50,707 nucleotides of DNA from the NCBI RefSeq assembly GCF_020852195.1, contig NZ_JADZBI010000024.1, forward strand, positions 1-50,707. Reading direction: 5' to 3'. A program made the translations under genes and the position numbers. Positions 18,389 to 27,162 of the stretch are shown piece after piece; the first letter of the stretch is position 1; each line of letters begins with the position of its first letter. This DNA is from Hyphomicrobium sp. (lineage in GTDB: Bacteria; Pseudomonadota; Alphaproteobacteria; Rhizobiales; Hyphomicrobiaceae). The notes below the pieces were generated by a model. The model was not told where the DNA came from, ran no database searches, and saw nothing but the letters and a program-made list of their open reading frames with translations.

Positions 18389-19657
18389 TCAGCCGCTTGC
18401 GCCGGCGGTCTCGCGCTTGGTGCCGACGCCGAAGCGGCGCTCGATGTAATCCTCGACGATGGCCTTGAACTCGGCGGCGATGTTGGGGCCGCGCAGCGTC
18501 ATCGCCTTCTTGCCGTCGATGAAGACGGGCGCGGCCGGGCTCTCGCCGGTGCCGGGCAGCGAGATGCCGATGTCGGCGTGTTTCGATTCGCCCGGTCCGT
18601 TGACGATGCATCCCATGACCGCGAAGCTCAGCGTCTCGACGCCGGGGTAGCGCGTCTTCCACTCCGGCATGCGGTCGCGGATCATGGCCTCCACATCGCG
18701 CGCCAGCTCCTGGAAGACGGTGGAGGTCGTGCGGCCGCAGCCGGGGCAGGCGGCCACCACCGGCACGAACGAGCGGAAGCCCTTGGTCTGCAGGATCTCC
18801 TGGCCGACCTTCACCTCCAGCGTGCGGTCGCCGCCGGGCTCGGGGGTCAGCGAGATGCGGATAGTGTCGCCGATGCCTTCCTGCAGCAGGATGCCGAGGG
18901 CGGCCGTCGAGGCGACGATGCCCTTGGAGCCCATGCCGGCTTCCGTCAGGCCGAGGTGCAGCGCGTAGCGGCAGCGCGCGGCCAGCATGCGGTAGACGGC
19001 GACCAGATCCTGCACCGAGGAGACCTTGGCCGAGAGAATGATGCTGTCGGCGCCCATGCCGAGGCTCTCCGCCTGCTCGGCGGAAATTAGCGCCGACTGC
19101 ACGATGGCCTCGTGCATGACCTGGCGCGCGTCCTTGGGCCGGGGGAGCGCAGCGTTCTCGTCCATGAGGCGCGTCAGCAACTCCTGGTCGAGCGAGCCCC
19201 AGTTGACGCCGATGCGCACCGGCTTGCCGTGGCGACGCGCGATCTCGATGATGTCGGCGAACTGGCGGTCCTTCTTGTCCTTAAAGCCGACGTTGCCGGG
19301 GTTGATGCGGTACTTGGCGAGGGCCTCGGCGCAGGCGGGGTTCTCGGCCAGCAGCTTGTGGCCGATGTAGTGGAAATCGCCGACGAGGGGCACGTGAACG
19401 CCGCGCTTGGCGAGTTGGTCGCGGATGTGTGGCACGGCCTTGGCGGCCTCGTCGCGGTCGACGGTGAGGCGGACCAGCTCGCTGCCGGTGCGGGCCAGCG
19501 CCGCGACCTGGGTCACGGTGGCGGCGATGTCGGCGGTGTCGGTGTTGGTCATCGACTGCACGACGACCGGGGCGCTGCCGCCCACGACGACGCCGGCCAC
19601 GTCCACCGGCACCGACCAGCGGCGCGGGGCGATCGTCTGTTCGGGGGCGTCGGTCAT
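18389..19657 (-). CDS. ispG: 4-hydroxy-3-methylbut-2-en-1-yl diphosphate synthase
   Basis: 422 residues from the ATG at 19657, chosen because family N-termini begin shortly before [14 protein letters not shown]; in-frame ATGs at 19675 and 19684 are alternatives and none has a strong ribosome site. IspG reductively converts methylerythritol cyclodiphosphate to HMBPP in the MEP isoprenoid pathway. Visible family marks are the TIM-barrel start [30 protein letters not shown], and the [4Fe-4S] ligands in CPGCGRTT plus the later Cys of GCIVNGPGE. It converges with the kinase gene (45-nt gap) and is independent of the znu genes. Confidence 0.95.
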   Translation of the reverse strand: MTDAPEQTIAPRRWSVPVDVAGVVVGGSAPVVVQSMTNTDTADIAATVTQVAALARTGSELVRLTVDRDEAAKAVPHIRDQLAKRGVHVPLVGDFHYIGHKLLAENPACAEALAKYRINPGNVGFKDKKDRQFADIIEIARRHGKPVRIGVNWGSLDQELLTRLMDENAALPRPKDARQVMHEAIVQSALISAEQAESLGMGADSIILSAKVSSVQDLVAVYRMLAARCRYALHLGLTEAGMGSKGIVASTAALGILLQEGIGDTIRISLTPEPGGDRTLEVKVGQEILQTKGFRSFVPVVAACPGCGRTTSTVFQELARDVEAMIRDRMPEWKTRYPGVETLSFAVMGCIVNGPGESKHADIGISLPGTGESPAAPVFIDGKKAMTLRGPNIAAEFKAIVEDYIERRFGVGTKRETAGASG

Positions 19658-19745
19658 CGGGTCATCCAGGGCCATGCACTTCATGTAGCCGAGGTTGGTG
19701 ACATCTGCCAGCGGGTGAAGCGGAAGTGGCGATGCACCCGCCAAT

Positions 19746-19791
19746 CTGTCATCCCGGCCGAGCGGCGGAGCCACGAGAGCCCGGATGACAG
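19746..19791. repeat. Inverted repeat upstream of ispG
   Basis: CTGTCATCC (19746-19754) and GGATGACAG (19783-19791) are perfect inverted arms enclosing a GC-rich 28-nt spacer, of the TGTCATCC...GGATGACA type common among alphaproteobacterial dispersed palindromes. It lies between znuB and ispG. Confidence 0.45.
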
Positions 19792-19844
19792 GTCGTGGGA
19801 GGCGTCCACTGCCCCCCTTGAGGAGGAGAGGGGCCTCGTGCTCC

Positions 19845-20648
19845 CTACGCCCGCCGCGTCAGGGCGGCGGAGCCGACGGAAAGGGCGGCGATCACGGCCA
19901 TGAACAGCACGATCGAGGGGCCGCCCGGCACGTCGAAGTTGAGCGAGAGGGTGATGCCGAGGAGGACGCTCAGGGCGGCGATGGCGGCAGCCAGCACCGC
20001 CATGCGCTCGGGCGTGGCCGAGAACGGCCGCGCGGCGACGGCCGGCACGATCAGGAAGGCGATGACGAGCAGAGCGCCGACGATCTTGATGGCAATGGCG
20101 ATGGTCAGCGACAGCAGCACGATGAAGACCGCCTTGACCACGTCGCGGTCGACGCCCTCGGCCGAGGCCAGCTCCTCATGCACGGCGAGGCGCAGCATCG
20201 GCTGCCAGAGCCATGCCAGCACGGCGAGCACCAGCGCGCCGCCGCCGTAGACCCAATAGAGGTCGGTCGTCGTCACAGCGAAGATGTCGCCGAACAGGTA
20301 GCTCATGAGGTCCACCGCCGGGCCTCTGAGGCTCAAGGTCAGGATGACGCCGAGGGCGAGTGCACCGTGATGCATGAGGCCGAGGATGGCATCCAGCGGC
20401 ACGATCTTCTGGCGCGAGAGCAGGATCAGGATGCCGGCGACGACGAGCGTGACGAGGATCACGGGCGCGGTGATGTCGATGCCGAGGGCGAGGCCGAGCG
20501 CGATGCCGATCAGGCTCGCCTGGGAGACGGTCTCGCCGAAGTAGGCCATGCGGTTCCAGATGACGAGCGACCCGAGTGGCGCGGCCACGACGGCGAGCGC
20601 GAGCGCGGCGGCAAACGCGCGGAGGAGAAACGGCTCGAGCTCAATCAC
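19845..20648 (-). CDS. znuB: Zinc ABC transporter permease
   Basis: 267 residues with about eight hydrophobic segments. Family blocks of the ABC-3 metal permeases are clear: [20 protein letters not shown] near the N-terminus (His/Glu region contacting the ATPase), [15 protein letters not shown], and the C-terminal [18 protein letters not shown]. It forms the membrane channel for high-affinity zinc uptake with ZnuC. It overlaps znuC by 4 nt, and zur is upstream, so zur-znuC-znuB is one unit. The zinc-binding protein znuA is not nearby. Confidence 0.93.
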   Translation of the reverse strand: MIELEPFLLRAFAAALALAVVAAPLGSLVIWNRMAYFGETVSQASLIGIALGLALGIDITAPVILVTLVVAGILILLSRQKIVPLDAILGLMHHGALALGVILTLSLRGPAVDLMSYLFGDIFAVTTTDLYWVYGGGALVLAVLAWLWQPMLRLAVHEELASAEGVDRDVVKAVFIVLLSLTIAIAIKIVGALLVIAFLIVPAVAARPFSATPERMAVLAAAIAALSVLLGITLSLNFDVPGGPSIVLFMAVIAALSVGSAALTRRA

Positions 20649-21550
20649 TGTTCGCCTCCGGGCGGGGCGTTGCCGGACGGCGCGGGGGCCGGCTCGCCCG
20701 CGAGATCGTGGCGATGGTCGTGGTGGTGCTGGTAGACGGCGAAGTTGCGCGCCTGCTCGGGGCCGAAGAGTCGCATGTACTCCGGATGCTGGGCGACGGT
20801 CTCCGGCACGCCCGAGCAGCAGACGTGGCGGTTGAGGCAGATCACCCGGTCGCTCTGGGCCATGACGACATGGAGATCGTGCGAGATCAGGAGCACGCCG
20901 AGGCCGCGCGTGTCGCGCAGGCGGCCAATGAGTGCGTAGAGCTCTGCCTCGCCCACATAGTCGACGCCGCGCACGGGCTCGTCGAGCACGAGCAACTGGG
21001 GATCGTTCAGGAGCGCGCGGGCAAGCACGACGCGCTGCAGCTCGCCGCCCGAAAGCTCGCTCATCTGCTGGTTGACGACGCGTGCGGCGCCGACCTCCTC
21101 GAGCACGCTCGCGATGCGGTGCTTGCGGGCGCCGTCTCCGAGGGCGAGGAAGCGCGCGACCGTCATGGGGAGCGTGCGGTCGATCTCGAAGCGCTGCGGC
21201 ACGTAGCCGATGCGAAGGCCGGGGCGTCGCCGCACGGAGCCTGAGTCCGGGCGCTCGAGGCCCAGGAGCGCGCGGACGAGCGTGGTCTTGCCCGCGCCGT
21301 TTGGTCCGATGAGCGTCAGGATCTCGCGGGCGTGGATGTCGAGATCGATGTCGGAGAGAATGGTGCGGCCCGAGCGGACGATCTTGAGACCGCGTGCGCC
21401 GATCAGCGCGGTGGGGTCGAACGGACGCGTGCCGGCACCGCCATGGTCCGCGCAGCAGTCCCCGGCATGGTCGTGAGCGTGGCTGTGCCCATGCGCTGCC
21501 GCCGGTGCGGCGCCGACCGGCCCCGCGGCCTCTCCGGGACGCTCAGTCAT
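20645..21550 (-). CDS. znuC: Zinc ABC transporter ATP-binding protein with His-rich extensions
   Basis: 301 residues. Walker A is GPNGAGKTTLV, the signature LSGGELQRVVLARAL, Walker B LLVLDEP, and the switch His lies in ISHDLHVV. It energises ZnuB. Compared with a plain ~250-residue ZnuC, it has a ~50-residue N-terminal extension with a metal-binding look (HGHSHAHDHAGDCCADHGG) and a second His cluster near the C-terminus (HHHDHRHD), either of which could sense or buffer zinc. Preceded by zur with an 11-nt gap and overlapping znuB by 4 nt. Confidence 0.93.
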   Translation of the reverse strand: MTERPGEAAGPVGAAPAAAHGHSHAHDHAGDCCADHGGAGTRPFDPTALIGARGLKIVRSGRTILSDIDLDIHAREILTLIGPNGAGKTTLVRALLGLERPDSGSVRRRPGLRIGYVPQRFEIDRTLPMTVARFLALGDGARKHRIASVLEEVGAARVVNQQMSELSGGELQRVVLARALLNDPQLLVLDEPVRGVDYVGEAELYALIGRLRDTRGLGVLLISHDLHVVMAQSDRVICLNRHVCCSGVPETVAQHPEYMRLFGPEQARNFAVYQHHHDHRHDLAGEPAPAPSGNAPPGGEQ

Positions 21551-21561
21551 GCAGAATTCGC

Positions 21562-22068
21562 CTAATCCTTCGCTTCCGCCGCGCAGCGCGGGCAGAGACC
21601 CTGAACCTCGACGAACTGAACACGGGGGACGAACTTCGCGCTATTCGCCGCCTCGCCGATCAGGTCGAAGATATGCTGGCCGTCCACCTCGCCCACGGCG
21701 CCGCATTTCTCGCAGGAGAGAAACAAGGGGCGGCGGCCGGTGCGGTGATCCATCCGGCGGCAGGCGAAGAACGCGTTCTTGCTCTCGAGCCGGTGGATGA
21801 CGCCGGCTTCCAGCAGGGCGTCGATGGCGCGGTAGATCGAGATCGGCGCGACGCGCGTGCCCTTGTCGGCCAGGCGGGCCAGGATCTCGTAGGCGCCGAT
21901 GGAGGCGTAGGTGGAGGCGATCTCCTCGTAGACCATCTGGCGCAGCTTGGTGAAGCGCAGGTTCTTGGCTGCGAACTCTTCGCTCGCGCGCTCCACGGCT
22001 TTCGCAAGGCGCTTTCCGTTGTTCTTGTCCGGCGGCGGAAAGGCGGTCCGGTGTGCGACGTCCGTCAT
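21562..22068 (-). CDS. zur: Fur-family zinc uptake regulator
   Basis: 168 residues from the ATG at 22068 (MTDVAHRTAF); the longer reading frame upstream shows no Fur homology. The winged-helix part includes LRFTKLRQMVYEEIAST and ISIYRAIDALLEAGVIH. The dimer/metal part keeps two CxxC pairs for structural zinc (LSCEKCGAVGEV and LCPRCAAE) and the HxxxxRR-like H-RMDHRTG region. Position at the head of znuCB supports Zur over Fur or Mur. It likely represses its own operon when zinc is plentiful. Confidence 0.9.
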   Translation of the reverse strand: MTDVAHRTAFPPPDKNNGKRLAKAVERASEEFAAKNLRFTKLRQMVYEEIASTYASIGAYEILARLADKGTRVAPISIYRAIDALLEAGVIHRLESKNAFFACRRMDHRTGRRPLFLSCEKCGAVGEVDGQHIFDLIGEAANSAKFVPRVQFVEVQGLCPRCAAEAKD

Positions 22069-22081
22069 TGCGTGCCCGTTC

Positions 22082-22099
22082 GTTGCGGCATTTCGCAAC
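22082..22099. promoter_or_regulatory. Inverted repeat 14 nt upstream of zur
   Basis: GTTGCG-GCATTT-CGCAAC is a perfect 6+6 inverted repeat just before the zur start codon. It is a candidate operator or 5' leader hairpin for the zur-znuCB unit. It does not match the usual AT-rich Zur box, so the assignment is tentative. The rest of the 266-nt zur/thiolase divergent region contains an AT-rich stretch (22215-22245) that may hold promoters. Confidence 0.35.
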
Positions 22100-22334
22100 A
22101 GGATATCAGGACGATTCCTGCTGCCTAGAGGAATCGCACGGGAAGGAATTCCCACCGGCTGAATTGATCGTGAACAGACGTGTAAAGCGCGTGAGATTCC
22201 TGCCCTTCTACGTGTATAGGAATAGTATTGTTTCAACCCGCTTTTTGCCATGTTTCTGTAGTTACTGGCAGGGTATCGGGCGGCGTGGATATTGGGGCAA
22301 GCGCGCCTTGTGATGCGGACCCTCTCTTTCGTCT

Positions 22335-23498
22335 ATGACTGTTGCCTCCTCCTATATCATCGCCGCCCGACGGTCGGCCCTTGGTCGAATCGGTGGTTTG
22401 CACCGGAATCGCCGCATCGCAGATCTTTCGGCGCCCGTCGTGCTGGCGGCACTGGCGGATGCCGGTCTCGCCCCGGCCGAGGTCGATGAGCTGATCGTCG
22501 GCAATGCGTCGGAGGGCGGGAACCCGGCGCGGCTGATCTCGCTCGCGGCAGGGCTCCCGGAGACGGTCGCTGCCCATTCCATCGACCGGCAGTGCGCCTC
22601 CGGGCTCGATGCCATCATCGCGGCAGCGCGGCTGGTGCAGGCCGGTGAGGCCGAGGTGGTGGTGGCGGGCGGCGCGGAGTCGCTCTCGACGGCGCCCTGG
22701 CGCGTCGCCAAGCCCAAGAGCCTCTATCAGCTTCCCCATTTCCTGCGCGTCGAGCCCGCGAGCCCGGACCTCGCGGACGAGCCTGCGCCCTGCGAAGCCT
22801 CGGAGCTCTTGCCGCGGCGGCTCGGGATCAGCCGCGCACGCCAGGACGTGGTGGCGATGCAGTCGTATGTCCGGGCCGAGGCGGCGCGCGCCTCGCGCCG
22901 CTTCGTCGGCGAGATCGTGCCGCTCCGGGGCAACGCCGAAGAGGCGCGCGACCAGAGCGCGGTGGAGCCTGCGCTCGACGACCTCGAGGAGATGGTGCCG
23001 TTCGCGCCGCCCGACGGCACGCTGACGCCCGGCAATACGAGCAGCCTTCACGACGGGGCCGCGTTCGTCGTGGTGGTGAGCGAGGCGGTCTGGCAGGCGC
23101 GCGGCAAGCCTCCGGCGCTGCGTCTCGTGTCGACCGCCGCGCTCGGCGTGCCACCCGGCAACGATGGCGAGGCGCCGATCGCGGCCATGCGCAAGCTCTA
23201 CGATCGCCTCAACGGGTTCCGGCGCGAGGACATCGGCGTGTTCGAGATCAGCGAAAGCTCGGCGGCGCAGGAGATCGCGCTGGCGGAGGAGCTTGGCGTC
23301 GATCCGGGAAAGATCAATCCGCACGGTGGCGCGATCGCGCGGGGGCATCCCTTGGGCGCGGCCGGGGCCGTGCTCGTGGTGCGCCTGTTCTCGAGTCTGG
23401 TGCGCGGGAAGGAGGCGCCGCCCGGACGCTACGGCGTGGCGACGCTCGGTGCCATCGGCGGACTCGGCCTTGCGGCGCTGTTCGAGGCCGTGCGTTAA
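22335..23498 (+). CDS. Thiolase-superfamily protein with altered active-site residues
   Basis: 387 residues, normal length for acetyl-CoA acetyltransferases. The nucleophilic Cys87 (RQCASGLDA) and His338 (GGAIARGHPLGAAGA) are present. Two other canonical features are changed: the NEAFA motif reads SESSA (306-310), and the C-terminal CxG block reads TLGAIGGLG, so the second catalytic Cys is Gly372. Without that base, ordinary thiolytic or Claisen chemistry should be impaired or altered, although the acyl-enzyme could still form. The protein may use a different acceptor. It is monocistronic, divergent from zur, with no adjacent fatty-acid or PHB genes. No strong ribosome site precedes the ATG. 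Confidence 0.85.
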   Translation: MTVASSYIIAARRSALGRIGGLHRNRRIADLSAPVVLAALADAGLAPAEVDELIVGNASEGGNPARLISLAAGLPETVAAHSIDRQCASGLDAIIAAARLVQAGEAEVVVAGGAESLSTAPWRVAKPKSLYQLPHFLRVEPASPDLADEPAPCEASELLPRRLGISRARQDVVAMQSYVRAEAARASRRFVGEIVPLRGNAEEARDQSAVEPALDDLEEMVPFAPPDGTLTPGNTSSLHDGAAFVVVVSEAVWQARGKPPALRLVSTAALGVPPGNDGEAPIAAMRKLYDRLNGFRREDIGVFEISESSAAQEIALAEELGVDPGKINPHGGAIARGHPLGAAGAVLVVRLFSSLVRGKEAPPGRYGVATLGAIGGLGLAALFEAVR

Positions 23499-23574
23499 CC
23501 AGGCACGCGGACATGCCTCATGATTAAGCATACGCGACGGATCGGCGTGACGGCATCCGTTCTCCGTGCGCGAT

Positions 23575-23586
23575 GTCGTGCACGAC
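23575..23586. promoter_or_regulatory. 12-bp perfect palindrome upstream of the 1094-residue protein gene
   Basis: GTCGTGCACGAC is a perfect palindrome in the 219-nt gap between the thiolase and the large membrane protein gene. It could be a dimeric regulator site; nothing else is recognised in this gap apart from the GAGGGA ribosome site. Confidence 0.3.
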
Positions 23587-23717
23587 GACATTAATTCGCC
23601 GTCATGTGCCTGGACCGCCGCATTCCCGCCGCGAAGACGCCAGGGAATAGCAGCAAGTGTGCATAAGGGCGATGTGCGCCCGCGCTCGTCTGATCGAGCG
23701 TCAGAGGGATTGAAGCC

Positions 23718-26700
23718 ATGGGCTGGGACGTCAAGGCTGCCGCGGACGGAGTCGTCCAATCACTTCCGTCACTTCCGAATCTCACGCAGGACCTATCGGC
23801 ACCTCAGGCGGCCAACTGGATCATCACGGGCCTTCTCGTGTTCGCGGTCGCGGCGGTGCTGGTGCGCGTGCTGCCGCGGATCTGGGGCGAGATCGAAAAG
23901 GCGCTGTTCACCAACTGGCGCCTGGCGCTGATCGGCAGCGCGGCGATCCTGCTCTCGCTCGCCGGCGGCTGGACCACCTGGGACGGCATGCGGAACTTCA
24001 CGGGCGAATCCGTGCTCTCGGCCATGTTCACCTTTGGCATCCACGGCATCATGCTGATCGTGGCGTGGCTGATCGGCGAGAGCTTCGCCACCGGCATGAA
24101 CCAGGTGCGGGGAAAGCACGGGCGCCGCGTCAGCGCGCCGATGGTGGCGCTGTCGGTGCTCGGCGGCGGCTTCCTGCTCATGGCGCTCGTGATCGCCATC
24201 ATCCACGTCGGGGTGTCGAACGATCAGCTCCTGTTCGGCCTCGTGGGCGCGGGCGTCCTGCTGCTCGCGGTGGCCGGTATCATGATGTTCTCGTCGAGCG
24301 ACGTGCTTCAGCCCTACACCCAGGGCCTGCGCATCATGGCCAAGAACGCCATGCTGTGGGTCATGTTCCTGGCCTGTATGGCGACCAGCGTGTTTTTCTC
24401 GTTCGACAGCCGCTTCAACGTCATCTTCCCCAAGGACCAGCGCGAGCGCGCGGCCGAGATCCGCACCAAGAACCAGGTCGCGGGCGTGGTGGCGGACATC
24501 GGCGAGACCATCTCCAGCCGGCGTATCTCGGAGGCCGAGCGCCTGTTCCAGAGCGAGGGCTGGCACGCCTACGAGGCCGAGCTCGGCAAGCTCTCCAGGG
24601 CCTCGGAGGGCGCGGAGCGCGAGATCGAGGCGCATTTCACGCGCCAGATGGAGGCGCACCGCTCATCGATTGCCGAGCAGCAGGAGCGCGTCGCTACTGC
24701 CACCAGCGGGCAGGCGGGGCTGGTCGGCAAGAAGAACGTGCTGACGGACGAGCTGTCGCGGCTCAAGGCCGAGCGGCCGGGCCTTGCGGGCGATCTCGCC
24801 GGCAAGAAAAGCGAGCTCGACAACCGCGCGCGCGAGGTCGATGCCAAGCGCGTGGAGGCGATGGCCGAGGACAAGGGAGTCGAAGGCACGCTCAAGGCCG
24901 GCAAGGGGCCGGTCTATCGCGAGCGCATGGGCGAGCTCGGCCGGCTGCGCGACTACTACAAGATCGGCGAGGAGCGCGTGAAGGACGCGCAGAAACGCCT
25001 CGATGTGGTCGATACGCGCATCGCAGAGATCGAGCGGGAGCTGGCGGGCGTCGACGGCGAGCTGGCCAAGCTCAAAGGCGAGGCGGTGACCGCCGAGCAG
25101 CGCATCCAGGCCGCGGAATCCTCGCAGCTCGGCCAGGAGGGGCAAAAGGTCGATCCGGCGCGCGTCAGGGCCTCGTTCGAGAAGGCGCGTGCGGAGTTCC
25201 GCCAGGACCCCTCGACGGAGCGGCTCGGCTCGCTGCATCAGCACTGCGTGCAGCTCTATGATGCCATGATCAGCACGGAGGCGACCAAGGAGCGGGTGCG
25301 CGACATCGACTGCGATCCCAAGCAGGCGGTCGAGGCGGCGGCGGCCGTGTTCGCGCTCAACACCGGGCTCAAGGCCTTCGAAGCTCACTGCGCGGGCGGC
25401 GACAAGATTCCGACGACGGGCGGCGTCGATCCGCTGCTGACGTTCGGGCGCACCTGCCTGCGCGATTCCGGCCTGCCGAGCACGGATGCGAATGCGCTCG
25501 GCGAGCGTCTTTCCTTCGTCGATCTCAATCGCGACGACAAGGCCCACAACTTCGTCGTCACGCTCAACGCGTTCCAGGACGGCAACCGGCTTGCGTATCT
25601 CGCGCTCGCCATCGCCATCGGCATCGACAGCCTGATCTTCATGACCGGTCTGTTCGGCGCCAACGCCGTGCGATCGCCGCTCTCCGACGTGCCGAGCAGC
25701 AAGGCGCGCAACTCGCAAGAGCTCAACGCCATGATCGAGACAGCGCTGCTGCCGGATACGTTCCGCAAGGCGCGGCTCGTATCGCAGGCCATGCATCCGA
25801 TCGAGATCGTGGACGGCTACTCGAATGAGGTGAGACTCGACGAACTCGATCCCGAGACGGCCGTGCAGGTGCGCGACGTGCTCAACGCCGGCGCGATCAT
25901 TGGTGCGGTGCGCCGCGGCGGCGAGCCGGGACACTATCTCGTGCGCTCGGAGCTGCTCGAATTCCTCAACAGCGTCATCAAGCGCGAGCTCGAGCGCGAC
26001 CGCGACAAGGCCGAGACCGGAATGCTGCTCGACCAGATGGAGGACCAGCTCGTCGTCGCGCTGCTGCCCGAGGTCGGCGCCAACGCCGAGGTCGTGCTCG
26101 GCGAGCTGGTGCCGATGGACGACGATCGCGGCTTCACGTCCCAGGTGTTCCTGGACGACGTCCCCGACGACGTGCGGCCGGTCATGCTCAACGTGCTCAA
26201 CACGGGCGCGACGTTCGCGCGCGTGCAGCGGATCAAGAACTCCGAGAGATATTACGTCCACAAGGATCTCTACAAGACGCTGGCGCGCATCCGGGCGCGG
26301 GAGGTCGGCCGCGGCGGGCGCTCGCGCCTCGCACAGATCTCCGCGCCGCGGCGCGGAGATGCGCGGCAGGGCGGATCGCTCACGCCGCAGCAGCGTGCGA
26401 TCGCGGACCATACGCGGCAGGGGTCCCGCGACGACGACGGCGAGCAAGAGCAGCCGAGCTATCTGGGCGCGCTCGTCGAGTCGCTCGGCGTCGCGCCCGA
26501 GTCGTTCACGTCGCTCTCGGGATCCGCCTACGAGGCCGCTCGTCTTGCGGGCGACGCCATGGTGACGCTGCGGCAGAGCCACAGGGCGCTCGACCAGGAG
26601 CTTTCCGGCCGCGATCAGCAGGAGCATGCCCGCCTCGAGCGCGTGTTCGCGCATCTCGATGGCGGCCTCGCACCCGAGGATGGCCTGCGCCGCCAGCAAC

Positions 26701-27002
26701 TCGTCAACGCGTGGGAAGAGGTGGAGCAAAGCTGGAACGTGCTCATGCTGCTTCCGAACGGCCCCTATGAAAGTGCGCTTGTCGATCTTATCGAGCAGCT
26801 CGAGCCCGACAGCGGAGCCGGCATGCTGAAAGGCGACGATCAGGTTCTGCTCGCCGTCGCGCGGCGCGTCCATCAGAGCCTGGTCTCGAACGCGCGCCGC
26901 ACGGACAGGGACTGGATCACGCTCGAGAAGCAGCTTCAGCTTGTGCTTCGGACGCCGGCGCAGCAGGTCGCGGAAGGTGATGCCAAGCGCACGCTGAACT
27001 GA
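23718..27002 (+). CDS. Large unknown membrane/coiled-coil protein with a tandem-duplicated cytoplasmic domain
   Basis: 1094 residues, GAGGGA ribosome site. N-terminal ~32-228 has about six membrane segments. Residues ~235-490 are highly charged and helical with heptad-like Glu/Lys/Arg/Leu spacing (coiled coil). Residues ~490-620 contain several Cys and are followed by one more membrane segment at ~625-648. The C-terminal third, probably cytoplasmic, contains two homologous ~90-residue units: ~672-760 (TALLPDTFRKARLV...NEVRLDELDPETAVQVRDVLNAG...YLVRSELLEFL) and ~777-863 (VALLPEVGANAEVV...SQVFLDDVPDDVRPVMLNVLNTG...YYVHKDLYKTL), then a disordered stretch and a helical end. No known family was recognised. 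It is monocistronic and followed by a strong terminator. A structural or scaffold role at the membrane is a guess. Confidence 0.8.
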   Translation: MGWDVKAAADGVVQSLPSLPNLTQDLSAPQAANWIITGLLVFAVAAVLVRVLPRIWGEIEKALFTNWRLALIGSAAILLSLAGGWTTWDGMRNFTGESVLSAMFTFGIHGIMLIVAWLIGESFATGMNQVRGKHGRRVSAPMVALSVLGGGFLLMALVIAIIHVGVSNDQLLFGLVGAGVLLLAVAGIMMFSSSDVLQPYTQGLRIMAKNAMLWVMFLACMATSVFFSFDSRFNVIFPKDQRERAAEIRTKNQVAGVVADIGETISSRRISEAERLFQSEGWHAYEAELGKLSRASEGAEREIEAHFTRQMEAHRSSIAEQQERVATATSGQAGLVGKKNVLTDELSRLKAERPGLAGDLAGKKSELDNRAREVDAKRVEAMAEDKGVEGTLKAGKGPVYRERMGELGRLRDYYKIGEERVKDAQKRLDVVDTRIAEIERELAGVDGELAKLKGEAVTAEQRIQAAESSQLGQEGQKVDPARVRASFEKARAEFRQDPSTERLGSLHQHCVQLYDAMISTEATKERVRDIDCDPKQAVEAAAAVFALNTGLKAFEAHCAGGDKIPTTGGVDPLLTFGRTCLRDSGLPSTDANALGERLSFVDLNRDDKAHNFVVTLNAFQDGNRLAYLALAIAIGIDSLIFMTGLFGANAVRSPLSDVPSSKARNSQELNAMIETALLPDTFRKARLVSQAMHPIEIVDGYSNEVRLDELDPETAVQVRDVLNAGAIIGAVRRGGEPGHYLVRSELLEFLNSVIKRELERDRDKAETGMLLDQMEDQLVVALLPEVGANAEVVLGELVPMDDDRGFTSQVFLDDVPDDVRPVMLNVLNTGATFARVQRIKNSERYYVHKDLYKTLARIRAREVGRGGRSRLAQISAPRRGDARQGGSLTPQQRAIADHTRQGSRDDDGEQEQPSYLGALVESLGVAPESFTSLSGSAYEAARLAGDAMVTLRQSHRALDQELSGRDQQEHARLERVFAHLDGGLAPEDGLRRQQLVNAWEEVEQSWNVLMLLPNGPYESALVDLIEQLEPDSGAGMLKGDDQVLLAVARRVHQSLVSNARRTDRDWITLEKQLQLVLRTPAQQVAEGDAKRTLN

Positions 27003-27020
27003 CGGAGAACGTGTTACGTG

Positions 27021-27065
27021 AAAGCCCGCGTGGCGGCTTGGCCGCACGCGGGCTTTTCTTTTTTT
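27021..27065 (+). terminator. Rho-independent terminator after the 1094-residue protein gene
   Basis: AAAGCCCGCGTG (27021-27032) pairs perfectly with CACGCGGGCTTT (27045-27056) and is followed by TTCTTTTTTT. A strong intrinsic terminator. Confidence 0.9.
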
Positions 27066-27162
27066 CGCCATGACGCCAGCGCCGTTCGGTCACCGCTTTC
27101 GCATTATTCCGCCTGGGGACGAAATTATTCTGCGCATTCATTTTTATTTCGAGGAGATTCCC

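Noticed and set aside
24663..27071. Reverse ORF of 802 codons within the 1094-residue gene
   Set aside because: Long antisense frames are common in GC-rich genes; it runs into the terminator region and no motif is present.
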